Shown here one piece after another: positions 54,642 to 64,000 of a stretch of DNA of 64,000 nucleotides (positions within the stretch are counted from its first letter, which is position 1; the number at the start of each line of letters is the position of its first letter). The stretch lies in contig NZ_CP071528.1 of the NCBI RefSeq assembly GCF_023921225.1, positions 124,001-188,000 on the forward strand, read 5' to 3'. The stretch comes from Legionella lytica. GTDB taxonomy: Bacteria; Pseudomonadota; Gammaproteobacteria; Legionellales; Legionellaceae. Made by a program: the position numbers and the translations under genes. The notes below the pieces were generated by a model. It searched no databases. It was not told where the DNA came from and saw only the letters and a program-made list of their open reading frames with translations.

Positions 54642-57600
54642 GTGGCGCGACTAAAAATACTTTCCAGTGACGATATTAATAAATTATACAAATTACCCGC
54701 CTTGGAGGATAAAGACCGATCGTTTGTATTTGAGCTAGATGAGGAAGATAAGGAGTATCTCAACTCTTTTGATAATATCCCTAAAAAAATCAATTACATT
54801 TTGCAAGTTAGTTTCTTTAGGATTTCGCAATATTTTTTTAATTTTACGTTTCAAGGACTCAGGAAAGACACCTGGTATGTTATTAAAACTTATTTTCCTT
54901 GCGAGAAATTTCCAAAAAAACAAGTGAATAAACGGCATCATTATGACAACCGTAATGCCATTTTAAAAAAATATGGCATGTCAATTTATTCGAGCAAAAA
55001 TAAGGCTATAGCTATCGGGTACGCCAAGGAGTTAATAAAGCAACATGCCGTACCCAAATATGTATTTAATTCCCTGATAGAGTACTTCCATCAGCATAAA
55101 ATAGTCAGGCCATCCTACACCACCTTACAAGAAGTGGTTTCTAAAGCTTTGAACCATGAAAAAAATAGATTAAGCAATAAGATATATACCCTAACTGACA
55201 AACCGTTCAGAGAATTATTGGCAAACTTTCTCGAAAAAGATGAGTTATTTTATCAATTGACTGCTGTGAAAAAAGATCAAAAGGATTTTACAACTGGAGA
55301 GATTAATACCTCCATAAAAAACCATCAATTTTTGTCCGCTCTTTATCAAAGATCCACCGAAATCATTAAAGAACTGGGTATTTCAGAACAAAACATTCTG
55401 CATTATGCTGATTTAGCTGTGTACCATACCTGTTACGGTTTGCGGGCTATGAAACAAAAAAACTTATCTCGACTATATCTCATGTGCTACGCTCACCAAC
55501 GCTATTTAAAAATCAGCGATCACTTGGTTGCCAGTTTTATTTATAAAATGAATTATTACACAGGTGAAGCGGAGTCTTACCAGGCACAGGCCATTTGTGA
55601 TGCTAAAAACGAAGACAAAGACCAACGTCATGCAGCCGCTGCAATATTATCACTCGTAAACAATAAAAAGGTGGCGGATTCTGAAATACGGAAAAAAGCA
55701 TATGAGATTATGCCAGAAGAGAAATTCCAACAGTTCATACAAAAAATTAAAAAACCAAATTTTACTCCCGAGTTTTATCGTTGGGAATACTACAGTGATG
55801 CAGCATCGACCATTAAGTTAAATACCCGAGCCGCATTTAAAGCTCTGGATTTTCATAGTAAAAATAAGGCGTTAAATGCTGCTATAGTTTTCTTAAAAAG
55901 CCACTATAACTCTAATAAGTCATTCAGCACTTACCAATTTAAAGACATACCCCTTGAATTCATACCCAAAGTGCTTCAGCGCTACGTGATTAAAAAGGTT
56001 CGATTGGATAAAAATAATAAAAAGGTAAAAACCATTGACCCTGACAGGTATGAGGTGATGCTTTATCTTCAAATTGAAAAGAGCCTAAAAACAGGTTCAG
56101 TTACCATTTATAATAGTTTATCTTACCGCTCATTAAATGATGAGCTACACCCCAAACAGGATTGGGATGAAAATAAACATTCAATCATTAAAAGCCTTGA
56201 GAATAAACTGTTGGCAACGGATATAAACGATATCCTTAAACAGCTTACTGATCGATTATTCCTGCGCTATAAAGAAATAAACGATAAAATTGCATCAGGT
56301 CAAAACAACAAAATTAAGCTCAAACACAACAAAAATGGAGAGGTTATTCGCTGGCAGTTACCTTATAAAAAATCAGACGATGGTGTTAATAATCCTTTTT
56401 ATGAGAATTTACCCCTCACAAGTATCGGGAAAATCATACAGTTTGGTAATAACCATACCGGATTTATGAAAAAATTTACTCATATCTTGCCAATAGGCAG
56501 TAAAAAACAAGCTGATGAAGCGGCATTATCGGCCTGTCTTGTTGCAAAAGGTACTGGAATTGATATTGATAAAATGAAAGACATTAGCGATGTTAAAGAA
56601 CATGACCTAAAGTCAACTTATGCTGATTTTATTCGCCATATGACCTTAACACAAGCAAGTGATGTAGTAATGAGTTGTGTAAAGGAATTGCCAATATTTG
56701 AAAAATATACCCTGGCTGATTATGGAATCCATGCAAGCATTGATGGACAGAAATTAGAAACCAAATTCAATTCTATTATGGCAAGGTTCTCAACAAAATA
56801 TTTTGGATTTGGCCAGGGAGTATCTGCTTATACATTGTCCGCAAACTGGCTGCCCCTATGCACAAAAATTATTGGAGCAAATGAGCACGAAAGCCATTAT
56901 CTGTTTGATATGCTCAATAGCAACACTAGCGATATTGAAGTTGCAGCGGTATCAGGGGACATGCACAGTATAAACCGAGTTAATTTCATCATATTGTTCC
57001 TTTTTGGCTACCGTTTTATGCCTCGGTTTACTCAATTAGATAAAAAAGCAAGTTCAAACCTGGTCAGTTTTGATGAGCCTAAGCTTTATGAAGGAATGCT
57101 TATAAAACCAAGTAAAAAAGTGAACGTTAAATTAATTATTAAAGAATGGGATAATATTCTAAGAATAATGGCAACACTTGGACTTAAAAAGAGTAGCCAA
57201 AGTACTATTGTAAAAAAACTATCATCTTATCAATCTAATGATACTCTGAGAGCGCTGATTGAATTAGATCAAATCATCATGACCTTGTATGTGCTTGATT
57301 ATATTGACGATGAAGGTATGCGTAAAACGGTTCATCGTTCATTGAACCGAGGAGAGTCTTACCACCAAATAAGATCGGCAATAGCTAAGATAAGTAGCAG
57401 AAAATTGGTTGGAAGAACAGAAATTGAACTTACTATTAATAATGAATGCGCTCGTTTACTGGCTAACTGTATTATTTTTTACAATGCTTCGCTTCTTTCT
57501 GGACTTTATGAACATTATAAAAAGGACAAAGCGGAGGACAAGTGGTTGAAAATTATTCGATTATCTCCCGTGGCATGGCAACATATCAATTTGATTGGAA

Positions 57601-57698
57601 AATATGAATTTTATAGTGACAGAGAACTCCCTAATTTACATGAGGTTATACAAAATTTGATATCCAATGAAAAAATCGATTTATTGGCTACAACTTAG
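54642..57698 (+). CDS. tnpA: Tn3-family transposase (DDE)
   Basis: 1018 residues from a GTG start, the usual Tn3 transposase length. The DUF4158-type N-terminus is followed by the DDE catalytic part: D701 in HASIDGQKLE, D773 in VSGDMHSINR and E905 in NRGESYHQIRSA. Spacing of 72 and 132 residues agrees with Tn3 (about 76 and 130). It cuts at the terminal repeats and joins the ends to target DNA, making a cointegrate. Its stop lies inside the right terminal repeat. The reading frame is intact, so the element could still move if a resolvase is supplied. Confidence 0.93.
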   Translation: MARLKILSSDDINKLYKLPALEDKDRSFVFELDEEDKEYLNSFDNIPKKINYILQVSFFRISQYFFNFTFQGLRKDTWYVIKTYFPCEKFPKKQVNKRHHYDNRNAILKKYGMSIYSSKNKAIAIGYAKELIKQHAVPKYVFNSLIEYFHQHKIVRPSYTTLQEVVSKALNHEKNRLSNKIYTLTDKPFRELLANFLEKDELFYQLTAVKKDQKDFTTGEINTSIKNHQFLSALYQRSTEIIKELGISEQNILHYADLAVYHTCYGLRAMKQKNLSRLYLMCYAHQRYLKISDHLVASFIYKMNYYTGEAESYQAQAICDAKNEDKDQRHAAAAILSLVNNKKVADSEIRKKAYEIMPEEKFQQFIQKIKKPNFTPEFYRWEYYSDAASTIKLNTRAAFKALDFHSKNKALNAAIVFLKSHYNSNKSFSTYQFKDIPLEFIPKVLQRYVIKKVRLDKNNKKVKTIDPDRYEVMLYLQIEKSLKTGSVTIYNSLSYRSLNDELHPKQDWDENKHSIIKSLENKLLATDINDILKQLTDRLFLRYKEINDKIASGQNNKIKLKHNKNGEVIRWQLPYKKSDDGVNNPFYENLPLTSIGKIIQFGNNHTGFMKKFTHILPIGSKKQADEAALSACLVAKGTGIDIDKMKDISDVKEHDLKSTYADFIRHMTLTQASDVVMSCVKELPIFEKYTLADYGIHASIDGQKLETKFNSIMARFSTKYFGFGQGVSAYTLSANWLPLCTKIIGANEHESHYLFDMLNSNTSDIEVAAVSGDMHSINRVNFIILFLFGYRFMPRFTQLDKKASSNLVSFDEPKLYEGMLIKPSKKVNVKLIIKEWDNILRIMATLGLKKSSQSTIVKKLSSYQSNDTLRALIELDQIIMTLYVLDYIDDEGMRKTVHRSLNRGESYHQIRSAIAKISSRKLVGRTEIELTINNECARLLANCIIFYNASLLSGLYEHYKKDKAEDKWLKIIRLSPVAWQHINLIGKYEFYSDRELPNLHEVIQNLISNEKIDLLATT

Positions 57699-57757
57699 GC
57701 TGGTAAAGGGCTATAAGGGCATGCTGGGAAATTTCGTACCTTCCTGCAAAGAACCCC
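57694..57757 (-). repeat. Right terminal inverted repeat of Tn3-family element
   Basis: Reads inward from 57757 as GGGGTTCTTTGCAGGAAGGT, matching the left end at 52554. The transposase stop codon lies inside it. Confidence 0.88.
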
Positions 57758-58389
57758 AAATAGAAAAAGAGCAACGTACTCTTATAATGAGTACAATACT
57801 GAAACATTGTGAAAAAGCACAGCAGCCCAAAAACTTTGAAGAAGATGCACAAAAACACCATAATAAGCGCAAGGCTTCGAATAACATTGCCTTTTTAGCT
57901 TGCGAGATGATTCCATCTCTAACTTCCTCCTTAAACTCAAAAGAACGGCTTGCCTTATTTGAGAAGCTTAATACATCTCTCTTTCAAAAGTTTCTTTCAT
58001 CAATCCTCCTATTTCCTAATTTTCTGAATCTAAGCCATCCGAAAAACGCGGATCTAGAACCATTACAATCCTTGGAAGAAGAACATCAATGCTACATTTA
58101 CTACCTTATTTCATTTATTAATACCCCCCAACAAACAAGATCCTTTCATGAAATTCTATATTACCGTGCAACACCAACACATGCTTTGACTGCGTTAAAT
58201 TCCTGGATGCTGCAATGCCTGCAAGAACAACCTGAATCGCTGCTGTTTGTTAATCAAGTCATTCATGAGGCTTCAAAAGAAGAAAACACTAAAGAATTTC
58301 ACATGTTGCAACAATTAATCAATTTGTATTGCATTAAAGAAAGCCCCTCAAGGGAGGCTCAGCAGGCAAGGAATGTGATTTTAACTTGA
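57721..58389 (+). CDS. Helical protein, possible 3' part of the transposon-split F-box-like gene
   Basis: About 222 residues; starts at 57721 (inside the terminal repeat) or 57787 are both possible. The frame is open from 57667. Residues after the repeat are all helical, HEAT-like (LNSKERLALFEKLNTSLFQK), like the left piece ending at 52553. This suggests the two flanks once formed one gene. Direct joining of the flanks gives an in-frame stop, so a small deletion or different origin is also possible. Function unknown. Confidence 0.5.
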   Translation: MLGNFVPSCKEPQIEKEQRTLIMSTILKHCEKAQQPKNFEEDAQKHHNKRKASNNIAFLACEMIPSLTSSLNSKERLALFEKLNTSLFQKFLSSILLFPNFLNLSHPKNADLEPLQSLEEEHQCYIYYLISFINTPQQTRSFHEILYYRATPTHALTALNSWMLQCLQEQPESLLFVNQVIHEASKEENTKEFHMLQQLINLYCIKESPSREAQQARNVILT

Positions 58390-58467
58390 TTAAATATGTT
58401 TAACTGTTTTGATACAATATTTTTGACTGGGGAATAATTTCAGCCCAACCCAATATTGACGAAAAAC

Positions 58468-59079
58468 TTATTTAAATATTTGGTAATGTGCATGAGTTGC
58501 ATAAGCTAACATTTCTGCATCGCCAGAGCTGTCACCATAGGCATAAATTATGCGGGGCTCATTTCCGATGAGCTCTAAAACACGATTTAATTTCTCTGCA
58601 CCATTACAACTTTGCCCATGAATTGTACCGCTCGCAACGTTCTGAGTATCAAAGTGGATTTGCGTGGAAACAATCGCATTAAAACCATTAATTTTAGCCC
58701 AATAATCAATATAAACGTTAAACGCCGCCGTAGCTAAGATACAATAATGGCCTTGGTCTTGGTGCCATTTTAACCGTTCCAGCGCAGTGTTTTTTACCAA
58801 AGAAGGGAGCATTTGATCAGAAAAGTGCTCGCCTGCTTGGTATAAATGTTCACGCTTCAGCCCTTTAAAGAAGGTGTTGGCAATGATGTTATTTAATTGA
58901 TCCAGTCCACTAAAATGGCAATGATAACTAATCAAAGATGGGAGTCTGAAAAGCAGTTTTGGTAAAAAAAAGTGCCCACTAATGAATTTTAAAAAGGGAG
59001 TTGTGGTACTTTTTTTGGTGATTGTACCGTCAAAGTCAAACAATGCAATTGTTTGATTATCATTGATTTTTTCTGACAT
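58468..59079 (-). CDS. HAD-superfamily IB hydrolase (phosphoserine-phosphatase-like)
   Basis: 203 residues. Motif I LFDFDGTITK with nucleophile D15 and D17, motif II LATAAF, Lys of motif III in NGAEKLNRV, and motif IV YGDSSGDAEML complete a HAD-IB phosphatase. Such enzymes dephosphorylate small phosphate esters in the cytoplasm. It diverges from the FAAL-PKS gene across 130 bases. Members with this FLKFISGHF-type cap are often found with lipid or polyketide genes; the substrate is unknown. Confidence 0.87.
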   Translation of the reverse strand: MSEKINDNQTIALFDFDGTITKKSTTTPFLKFISGHFFLPKLLFRLPSLISYHCHFSGLDQLNNIIANTFFKGLKREHLYQAGEHFSDQMLPSLVKNTALERLKWHQDQGHYCILATAAFNVYIDYWAKINGFNAIVSTQIHFDTQNVASGTIHGQSCNGAEKLNRVLELIGNEPRIIYAYGDSSGDAEMLAYATHAHYQIFK

Positions 59080-59209
59080 CTTAAGTCCAAAATAAATCTT
59101 GTTGGCTCATATCAAGTATAGCGTGAATAAGAACATTTTTAATGTGATCTATAATTAATCATATTGAGCATTGAATGCCCTTTTCATCTTTAATCATGTG
59201 AGTTTTAAT

Positions 59210-62200
59210 ATGTCTGAAAATAATTTATTAAACATTGTTTTTCATTATGCGCAAACCCAACCTCAAAAAATAGCCTTAAAGTTTTTGGAGTCTGATTATC
59301 AAACCAGTCAGGAGTTATCATACGAACAACTAGGTGAGCGAGTTCAATCTTTAGCAAAAAAATTAGTGGTATTACAAGCGAAGAGCAATCAAACTATGCA
59401 AAAACCAATATTGCTGTTGTTTGATTCCAGTATTAATTATATTGTATCTTTCCTCTCCGTATTGCATTCAGGCAATATTGCGGTTACCGCTTATCCTCCA
59501 CGTCAAGTGCGACATTTACAACGTTTATTCAAAATTATTACTGATTCGTCTGCACAATTGATTCTTACTACCAGTGCGGTAAAAGACTATTGTGACGAAA
59601 ATAAATTTGAATTTCCCGAAGGGACTACATTAATTTGCGTGGATAGCTTAGAGCAAAAACCGGCTGACTTAAATATCGTTTTACCCAAAGTTGATTCAGA
59701 GCACATTGCCTTTTTACAATATACCTCAGGCTCTACAGGTTCACCGAAAGGGGTGGTAGTAACTCATAAAAATATTTGTGCCAATCTTGAGCTTTTAGAA
59801 AAATATTTAGGGCATGAATCGGTAAGTATATGCGTTTCATGGCTTCCTATATTTCACGATATGGGATTAATTGGCAATACTTTATTACCTTTATACACTG
59901 GTGGAACCTGTGTATTTATGGCACCGTTTACCTTCTTAAAGCGTCCATTTTTTTGGCTGGATACCATGAGTAAGGAGCGGGGAACTTATTCAATGGCCCC
60001 CAATTTTTCTTATGACTTGGCGCTTAAAGCATTAACCTCCAAAAAATCTGCCGTAGAACTTGATTTTTCACACCTGCGTTGTGCGGTTAATGGTGCTGAA
60101 CCAATTAAACCGGAGACTATACGACACTTTGAGCAGACACTTGCGCCTTATAACCTTCAAAAAGGCACAATGAAACCTGGTTATGGTATGGCAGAAACCA
60201 CTCTTTGTATTTCTGTTGGGATGTCCAAAGAGCGCATGTCGCGGATTGACAAAACCGATTTGGAAAAAGGGATTGTAACACCGACACCGACTAATAATAA
60301 GCCAGGCACCTTTGTCGAGTTAGTCAGTTGCGGGCCTGTGCCAGAAGAGTATTTGGCCCGAATTGTCGATCCGAATAGCTTACAGGTGCTTCCTGTGAAT
60401 ACCGTTGGTGAATTGTGGGTTCAGGGTGATTCAGTTGCTTCTGGTTATTATAAAAATCCGGAAAAGACTAACGAAATATTTGGGGCATTTACTGCGGATA
60501 CTCACGAAGGCCCATTTTTAAGAACAGGGGATTTGGCTTTTCTGGATGATAAGGGGCATTTAACGATTTGTGGACGAGTAAAAGATTTAATTATTATTAA
60601 TGGACGCAACATTTATCCTCAGGATATAGAAGCTATTTGCTATCAAACTGACCGTGCTCTCATGCCTCATTGCGCTGCAGCCTTTTCCATAACTCAAGAT
60701 TCAGGAGAGGCTTGCGTGCTGGTTGCTGAAGCTAAAGCTGGACTTGGCGATGCTAAATATCGAGAGGTTATTGCAAAAATCAAGAAAGCCGTTCTTGAGA
60801 CAACCGATGTTGGTTTATTCGATATTGTATTGATATATCCACAAAAAATATTAAAAACCAGTAGTGGGAAAATTCAACGTAATGCATGTAAACAAGCCTA
60901 TCTAAACGATGAGTTTCCGCGGCTGGCATGGATGGGACAGCATACAGAACAAGTTGAAAATACCTCAACAATACATATAGATGAAATAGAGAATAAGCTG
61001 GTTCTCTGGCTGAAGGAATGGATTGCGATGCAGACGGATACTCCTATTGATGCAATTGAAGTGAATGGAGCTTTTTCTGAATACGGACTTACGTCAATTC
61101 AATTAGTAACGATGATGAGTGAATTGGAAAAAGTCGTTGAGCGGCCTCTTGATCCATGGTTGGCTTGGGAATGTCCCAATATTCATAGTTTATGCGCGCA
61201 TTTAACCCATCAAGCGTCTAATACACACCATATCGAATCCAAAGACTACGAAGCCATTGCCATTATTGGGATGGATTGTCGCCTTCCTGGTAAAAATTAT
61301 CAGGATATTAATGGCCATGATGAGTTTTGGCAGAGTTTGTTAAAAGAAGAGGACAGCATTGAACCCATTCCTACATCGCATTGGGATAATCGATTGTATT
61401 TTGATGTCAAACCTGATGCTAAGGGAAAAATGTATTCTGGCAAAGGAGGATTTTTAAATGATGTAAAATGCTTTGACGCAAAATTTTTCAATATTTCTCC
61501 TCGTGAGGCAGAATACCTTGATCCGCAACAGCGTTTGGCATTAACTACCACCTGGCATGCCTTGGAAGATGCAGGTTTAGTTGAAAGCGATTTGAAAGGT
61601 ACGCACACCGGTGTTTATCTCGGTATTAGTACCCATGATTACGACCAATTAATTCAAAAACAAGTCCCCCTCACCGAATTAGGAACTTATCAGGCGACAG
61701 GTACCAGTTTTGCTACCTCTGCTGGTCGCATTGCTTATTTCTTAGGAACAAATGGCCCGTGTATGGCCATTGATACAGCGTGCTCTTCTTCTTTAGTCTG
61801 TATCCATCAGGCAAGTCGCGCATTACAAGCAGGGGATTGTGAATTAGCGATTGCTGGCGGTGTAAATTTAATTCTATCACCTGAAAGCAGCATTATTTTT
61901 TGTAAAAGCGGCATGCTGTCACCTCATAATCTTTGCAGTACTTTTGATATCAGTGCGGATGGTTATGTACGGGGAGAGGGATGCGGTATTGTAGTACTAA
62001 AAAAACTAAGTGATGCATTACGTGATGGGGACCGCATTCATGCAGTGATTTACGGTAGTGCCGTGAATCAGGATGGAGCCAGTAACGGTTTGACTGCCCC
62101 TAATTTGGCTGCTCAAGTGGATGTAATAACTACCGCATTAAATTTAGCTCATTTAAAACCAGAGCAAATCACTCATATTGAAGCCCATGGTACTGGTACT

Positions 62201-64000
62201 GAATTAGGCGATCCAATTGAATGGGAGGGAATTCGTCGCAGTTACGCTCAAGAGCGTACTAATCCATTGTACGTTAGCTCAGTAAAAACACGTCTTGGTC
62301 ATCTTGAAGCTGCTGCAGGTGTTGCAGGCTTCATTAAAACCGTATTGGCAATTAAATACGGGCAAATTCCTGCGCATTTAAATCTGCATCAGTTGAATCC
62401 TAAATTGCATCTACATGATGCCATGTCTATTCCACTGCATTGCACACCCTGGAAGGAGGAGGAGCGTTATGCGGGGATTAGTGCCTTTGGTTTTAGCGGT
62501 ACTAATGCGCATATCATTTTAGGCAATACCCCAACGGCGGAGCCTAAAAAAGAACAGATTAATCATCCCGAACATTTATGGGTTGTTAGCGCCAAAGAAC
62601 CAAAAATTTTGCAGCAATATCTACAAAATTACCGTACTTATGGTGAACAGAATTCTGCAATTCATTTTCCTTCGTTCTGTCATCAATCGCTGACTCAAAG
62701 AACACATTTTCCTTATCGGGCTTTTATTAGTGCAAAAGATCAATCAAGTTGGCTGTCAGCTTTACAGCAGGAGCAGTGGCATGAAGGGAGCATTGCAAAA
62801 AGCAACCAGTTAGCCTGGTTATTTACGGGGCAGGGCTGTCTGCTGCCCAATGTAGCGACGTCTTTATATCAGACGATTCCTGAGTTTGCTGCGGTCTTGG
62901 AGCAATGTTGTGTTATTGCGCAAAAGTGGCTTCCTTATGATTTACGCGCCATGTTATTAAATACCCCAGAGGACGTGGATATTAATAATACTTTATATGC
63001 TCAACCGACTTTATTTGTTTATGAATATAGCTTGGCACAATGGTACCTACATTTAGGGTTAAAACCCAACGTGTTGCTGGGGCATAGCCTGGGAGAATAT
63101 GTTGCTGCCTGCATTGCGGGGATATTAACTCTTCATGACGCCCTATATTTAGTGTGTAAACGTGCCGTGCTAATTTCTTCCTTACCTATTTCTGGAGGAA
63201 TGTTAGCGATTAATGCTTCAGCATCTGAAGTAGAGCAGTTTATTTCTCGTTTTGACGATTTGGTGATTTCTTTAAAAAATGGCCCAGCACAAACGGTAGT
63301 TTCAGGAACAGATGCTGCAATTTTAGCCTGTGAAAATTATTGTGAGGGGCATGGAATTCGATGTAAAAAAGTGGCAACCTCTCATGCGTTCCACTCTCCG
63401 CTCATGAAACCAATTGTTGATGAATTCGCCAAAATTGCTGCTGAAGTTAGTTATCACCCAGCCAAAATGGCCGTTGTTTCTAATGTGACTGGCGAATTAA
63501 TGTACGATGGACAAATTACTGCGGAATATTGGTGTGCACACATGCTACAAACCGTGGAGTTCTTGCAAGGAATTCATACTTTGGTGGCCCATGAAGTGGA
63601 GTTATGTCAAGAAATAGGGCCCAAACCTATTTTAGTAGCTCAAGCACAAATGGTGCATGATTTTGTCATTGTACCGTCAGTGAGTGAACCAGAAAATCCC
63701 TGGCCTGGAATTATGGAAACATTAGGAACCTTCTATTTAAGAGGGGTTGATATCAAATGGCAACAACTGAATAAGCATGCATCTTTTGTCCATGAAGAAT
63801 TACTTAAATACCCCTTTGGTGGTAAAGAATATTGGCTTCCAAAAAATGGAGCGTTTAGTTCCCCCAATAATGAGATGTGGAAGACGTATTTATATCGTGA
63901 ACAATGGTTAAAAGTAGATCCTCATTTGCCTTTGATTAGCCTAAAAGATGAGCATGTACTTTTGAGTGGTACTACATTAGTCGAGCCTAACTCCCTATTT
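59210..64000 (+). CDS. FAAL-ACP-KS-AT modular polyketide synthase, 5' part
   Basis: 1597 residues visible; the frame is open at the window edge. Order: fatty acyl-AMP ligase with YTSGSTGSPKG (171-181), GYGMAETTL and GRVKDLIIINGRNIYPQDIE; an ACP with Ser629 in GLTSIQL; a ketosynthase with C858 in DTACSSSLV, H993 in EAHGTGTELG and H1031 in LGHLEAAAG; an acyltransferase with S1293 in GHSLGEYVAA and H1395 in SHAFHSPLM. The FAAL activates a fatty acid as acyl-AMP and loads the ACP without CoA; KS extends it with the AT-supplied unit. This is the loading plus first extension module of a lipopeptide or polyketide pathway. DH/KR domains may follow beyond the edge. Confidence 0.93.
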   Translation, partial: MSENNLLNIVFHYAQTQPQKIALKFLESDYQTSQELSYEQLGERVQSLAKKLVVLQAKSNQTMQKPILLLFDSSINYIVSFLSVLHSGNIAVTAYPPRQVRHLQRLFKIITDSSAQLILTTSAVKDYCDENKFEFPEGTTLICVDSLEQKPADLNIVLPKVDSEHIAFLQYTSGSTGSPKGVVVTHKNICANLELLEKYLGHESVSICVSWLPIFHDMGLIGNTLLPLYTGGTCVFMAPFTFLKRPFFWLDTMSKERGTYSMAPNFSYDLALKALTSKKSAVELDFSHLRCAVNGAEPIKPETIRHFEQTLAPYNLQKGTMKPGYGMAETTLCISVGMSKERMSRIDKTDLEKGIVTPTPTNNKPGTFVELVSCGPVPEEYLARIVDPNSLQVLPVNTVGELWVQGDSVASGYYKNPEKTNEIFGAFTADTHEGPFLRTGDLAFLDDKGHLTICGRVKDLIIINGRNIYPQDIEAICYQTDRALMPHCAAAFSITQDSGEACVLVAEAKAGLGDAKYREVIAKIKKAVLETTDVGLFDIVLIYPQKILKTSSGKIQRNACKQAYLNDEFPRLAWMGQHTEQVENTSTIHIDEIENKLVLWLKEWIAMQTDTPIDAIEVNGAFSEYGLTSIQLVTMMSELEKVVERPLDPWLAWECPNIHSLCAHLTHQASNTHHIESKDYEAIAIIGMDCRLPGKNYQDINGHDEFWQSLLKEEDSIEPIPTSHWDNRLYFDVKPDAKGKMYSGKGGFLNDVKCFDAKFFNISPREAEYLDPQQRLALTTTWHALEDAGLVESDLKGTHTGVYLGISTHDYDQLIQKQVPLTELGTYQATGTSFATSAGRIAYFLGTNGPCMAIDTACSSSLVCIHQASRALQAGDCELAIAGGVNLILSPESSIIFCKSGMLSPHNLCSTFDISADGYVRGEGCGIVVLKKLSDALRDGDRIHAVIYGSAVNQDGASNGLTAPNLAAQVDVITTALNLAHLKPEQITHIEAHGTGTELGDPIEWEGIRRSYAQERTNPLYVSSVKTRLGHLEAAAGVAGFIKTVLAIKYGQIPAHLNLHQLNPKLHLHDAMSIPLHCTPWKEEERYAGISAFGFSGTNAHIILGNTPTAEPKKEQINHPEHLWVVSAKEPKILQQYLQNYRTYGEQNSAIHFPSFCHQSLTQRTHFPYRAFISAKDQSSWLSALQQEQWHEGSIAKSNQLAWLFTGQGCLLPNVATSLYQTIPEFAAVLEQCCVIAQKWLPYDLRAMLLNTPEDVDINNTLYAQPTLFVYEYSLAQWYLHLGLKPNVLLGHSLGEYVAACIAGILTLHDALYLVCKRAVLISSLPISGGMLAINASASEVEQFISRFDDLVISLKNGPAQTVVSGTDAAILACENYCEGHGIRCKKVATSHAFHSPLMKPIVDEFAKIAAEVSYHPAKMAVVSNVTGELMYDGQITAEYWCAHMLQTVEFLQGIHTLVAHEVELCQEIGPKPILVAQAQMVHDFVIVPSVSEPENPWPGIMETLGTFYLRGVDIKWQQLNKHASFVHEELLKYPFGGKEYWLPKNGAFSSPNNEMWKTYLYREQWLKVDPHLPLISLKDEHVLLSGTTLVEPNSLF

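Larger units (their letters stand above)
52554..57757. mobile_element. Tn3-family transposon with two exported-protein cargo genes
   Basis: Bounded by terminal inverted repeats that start GGGGTTCTTT at both ends (52554 inward, 57757 inward) and match over about 64 bases; the first 32 have two mismatches. Inside: exported proteins at 52953 and 53366, a truncated serine resolvase on the minus strand, a resolution region, and an intact Tn3-type transposase. 5204 bases in all. The flanking five bases differ (TAGTT left, AAATA right), so there is no target duplication; a flank deletion or recombination is implied. It sits within or beside an F-box-like gene. Confidence 0.85.

Noticed and set aside
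57667..57720. Upstream ATG of the 58389-ending frame, inside the transposase gene
   Set aside because: Would overlap the transposase and the terminal repeat; a start after 57720 is more credible.
1..64000. CRISPR arrays, tRNA and rRNA genes
   Set aside because: No regularly spaced direct repeats, cloverleaf or rRNA signatures were noticed on either strand by eye.

Overview
The window looks like chromosomal DNA of a Legionella species. It is AT-rich and carries many large proteins without bacterial relatives I recognise, plus eukaryote-like modules typical of Dot/Icm effector repertoires: an OTU cysteine protease, a Ras/Rab-like GTPase, an F-box-like gene, a Ser/Thr kinase and a MARTX-type caspase-fold protease candidate. 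The genus call is inference from gene content; no rRNA or tRNA was seen.

Layout. 0.4-2.9 kb: small membrane and exported proteins and an effector-like gene. 3.0-11.8 kb: two divergent giant genes (873 aa with a cysteine cluster; 1985 aa with a C-terminal OTU protease). 11.8-17.5 kb: type II NADH dehydrogenase, an SDR, an exported alpha/beta hydrolase, a type III PKS/KAS III-like thiolase-fold enzyme and a serine-carboxypeptidase remnant. 17.6-22.1 kb: a coiled-coil protein, an IS3 scar, an AI-2E family permease, small genes. 22.3-25.0 kb: a tightly coupled three-gene operon (118-aa protein, divergent RtcB-like RNA-ligase-fold protein, radical SAM/SPASM enzyme). 25.1-33.5 kb: GNAT, class III nucleotide cyclase and a 1933-aa kinase-ATPase-GAF-GGDEF-EAL protein. 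33.6-40.2 kb: C80-like peptidase candidate, MFS transporter, membrane-anchored GTPase and a cytochrome bd-type oxidase pair. 40.4-48.3 kb: a photolyase/lipid-modification island (FeS photolyase, SDR, DUF2177, DUF1295, DUF2878, CFA-type methyltransferase, DUF1365, FAD oxidoreductase). 48.6-51.1 kb: catalase and FAAL remnants and an effector-like gene. 51.7-58.4 kb: an F-box-like gene abutting a Tn3-family transposon (52554-57757) whose 64-bp terminal inverted repeats I found directly in the sequence. 58.5-64.0 kb: HAD phosphatase and the start of a FAAL-ACP-KS-AT polyketide synthase running off the edge.

The strongest candidates for something undescribed are the RtcB-like/radical SAM operon, where all RtcB metal ligands appear to survive in a divergent protein coupled to a SPASM maturase and a small possible substrate, and the Tn3-family element that carries two exported proteins of unknown function beside a truncated resolvase. 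Genome decay is prominent: at least eight gene remnants (small exported paralog, carboxypeptidase, IS3 OrfA, DUF2177, desaturase, catalase, FAAL, resolvase) lie in the intergenic gaps, together with a dispersed palindromic repeat.
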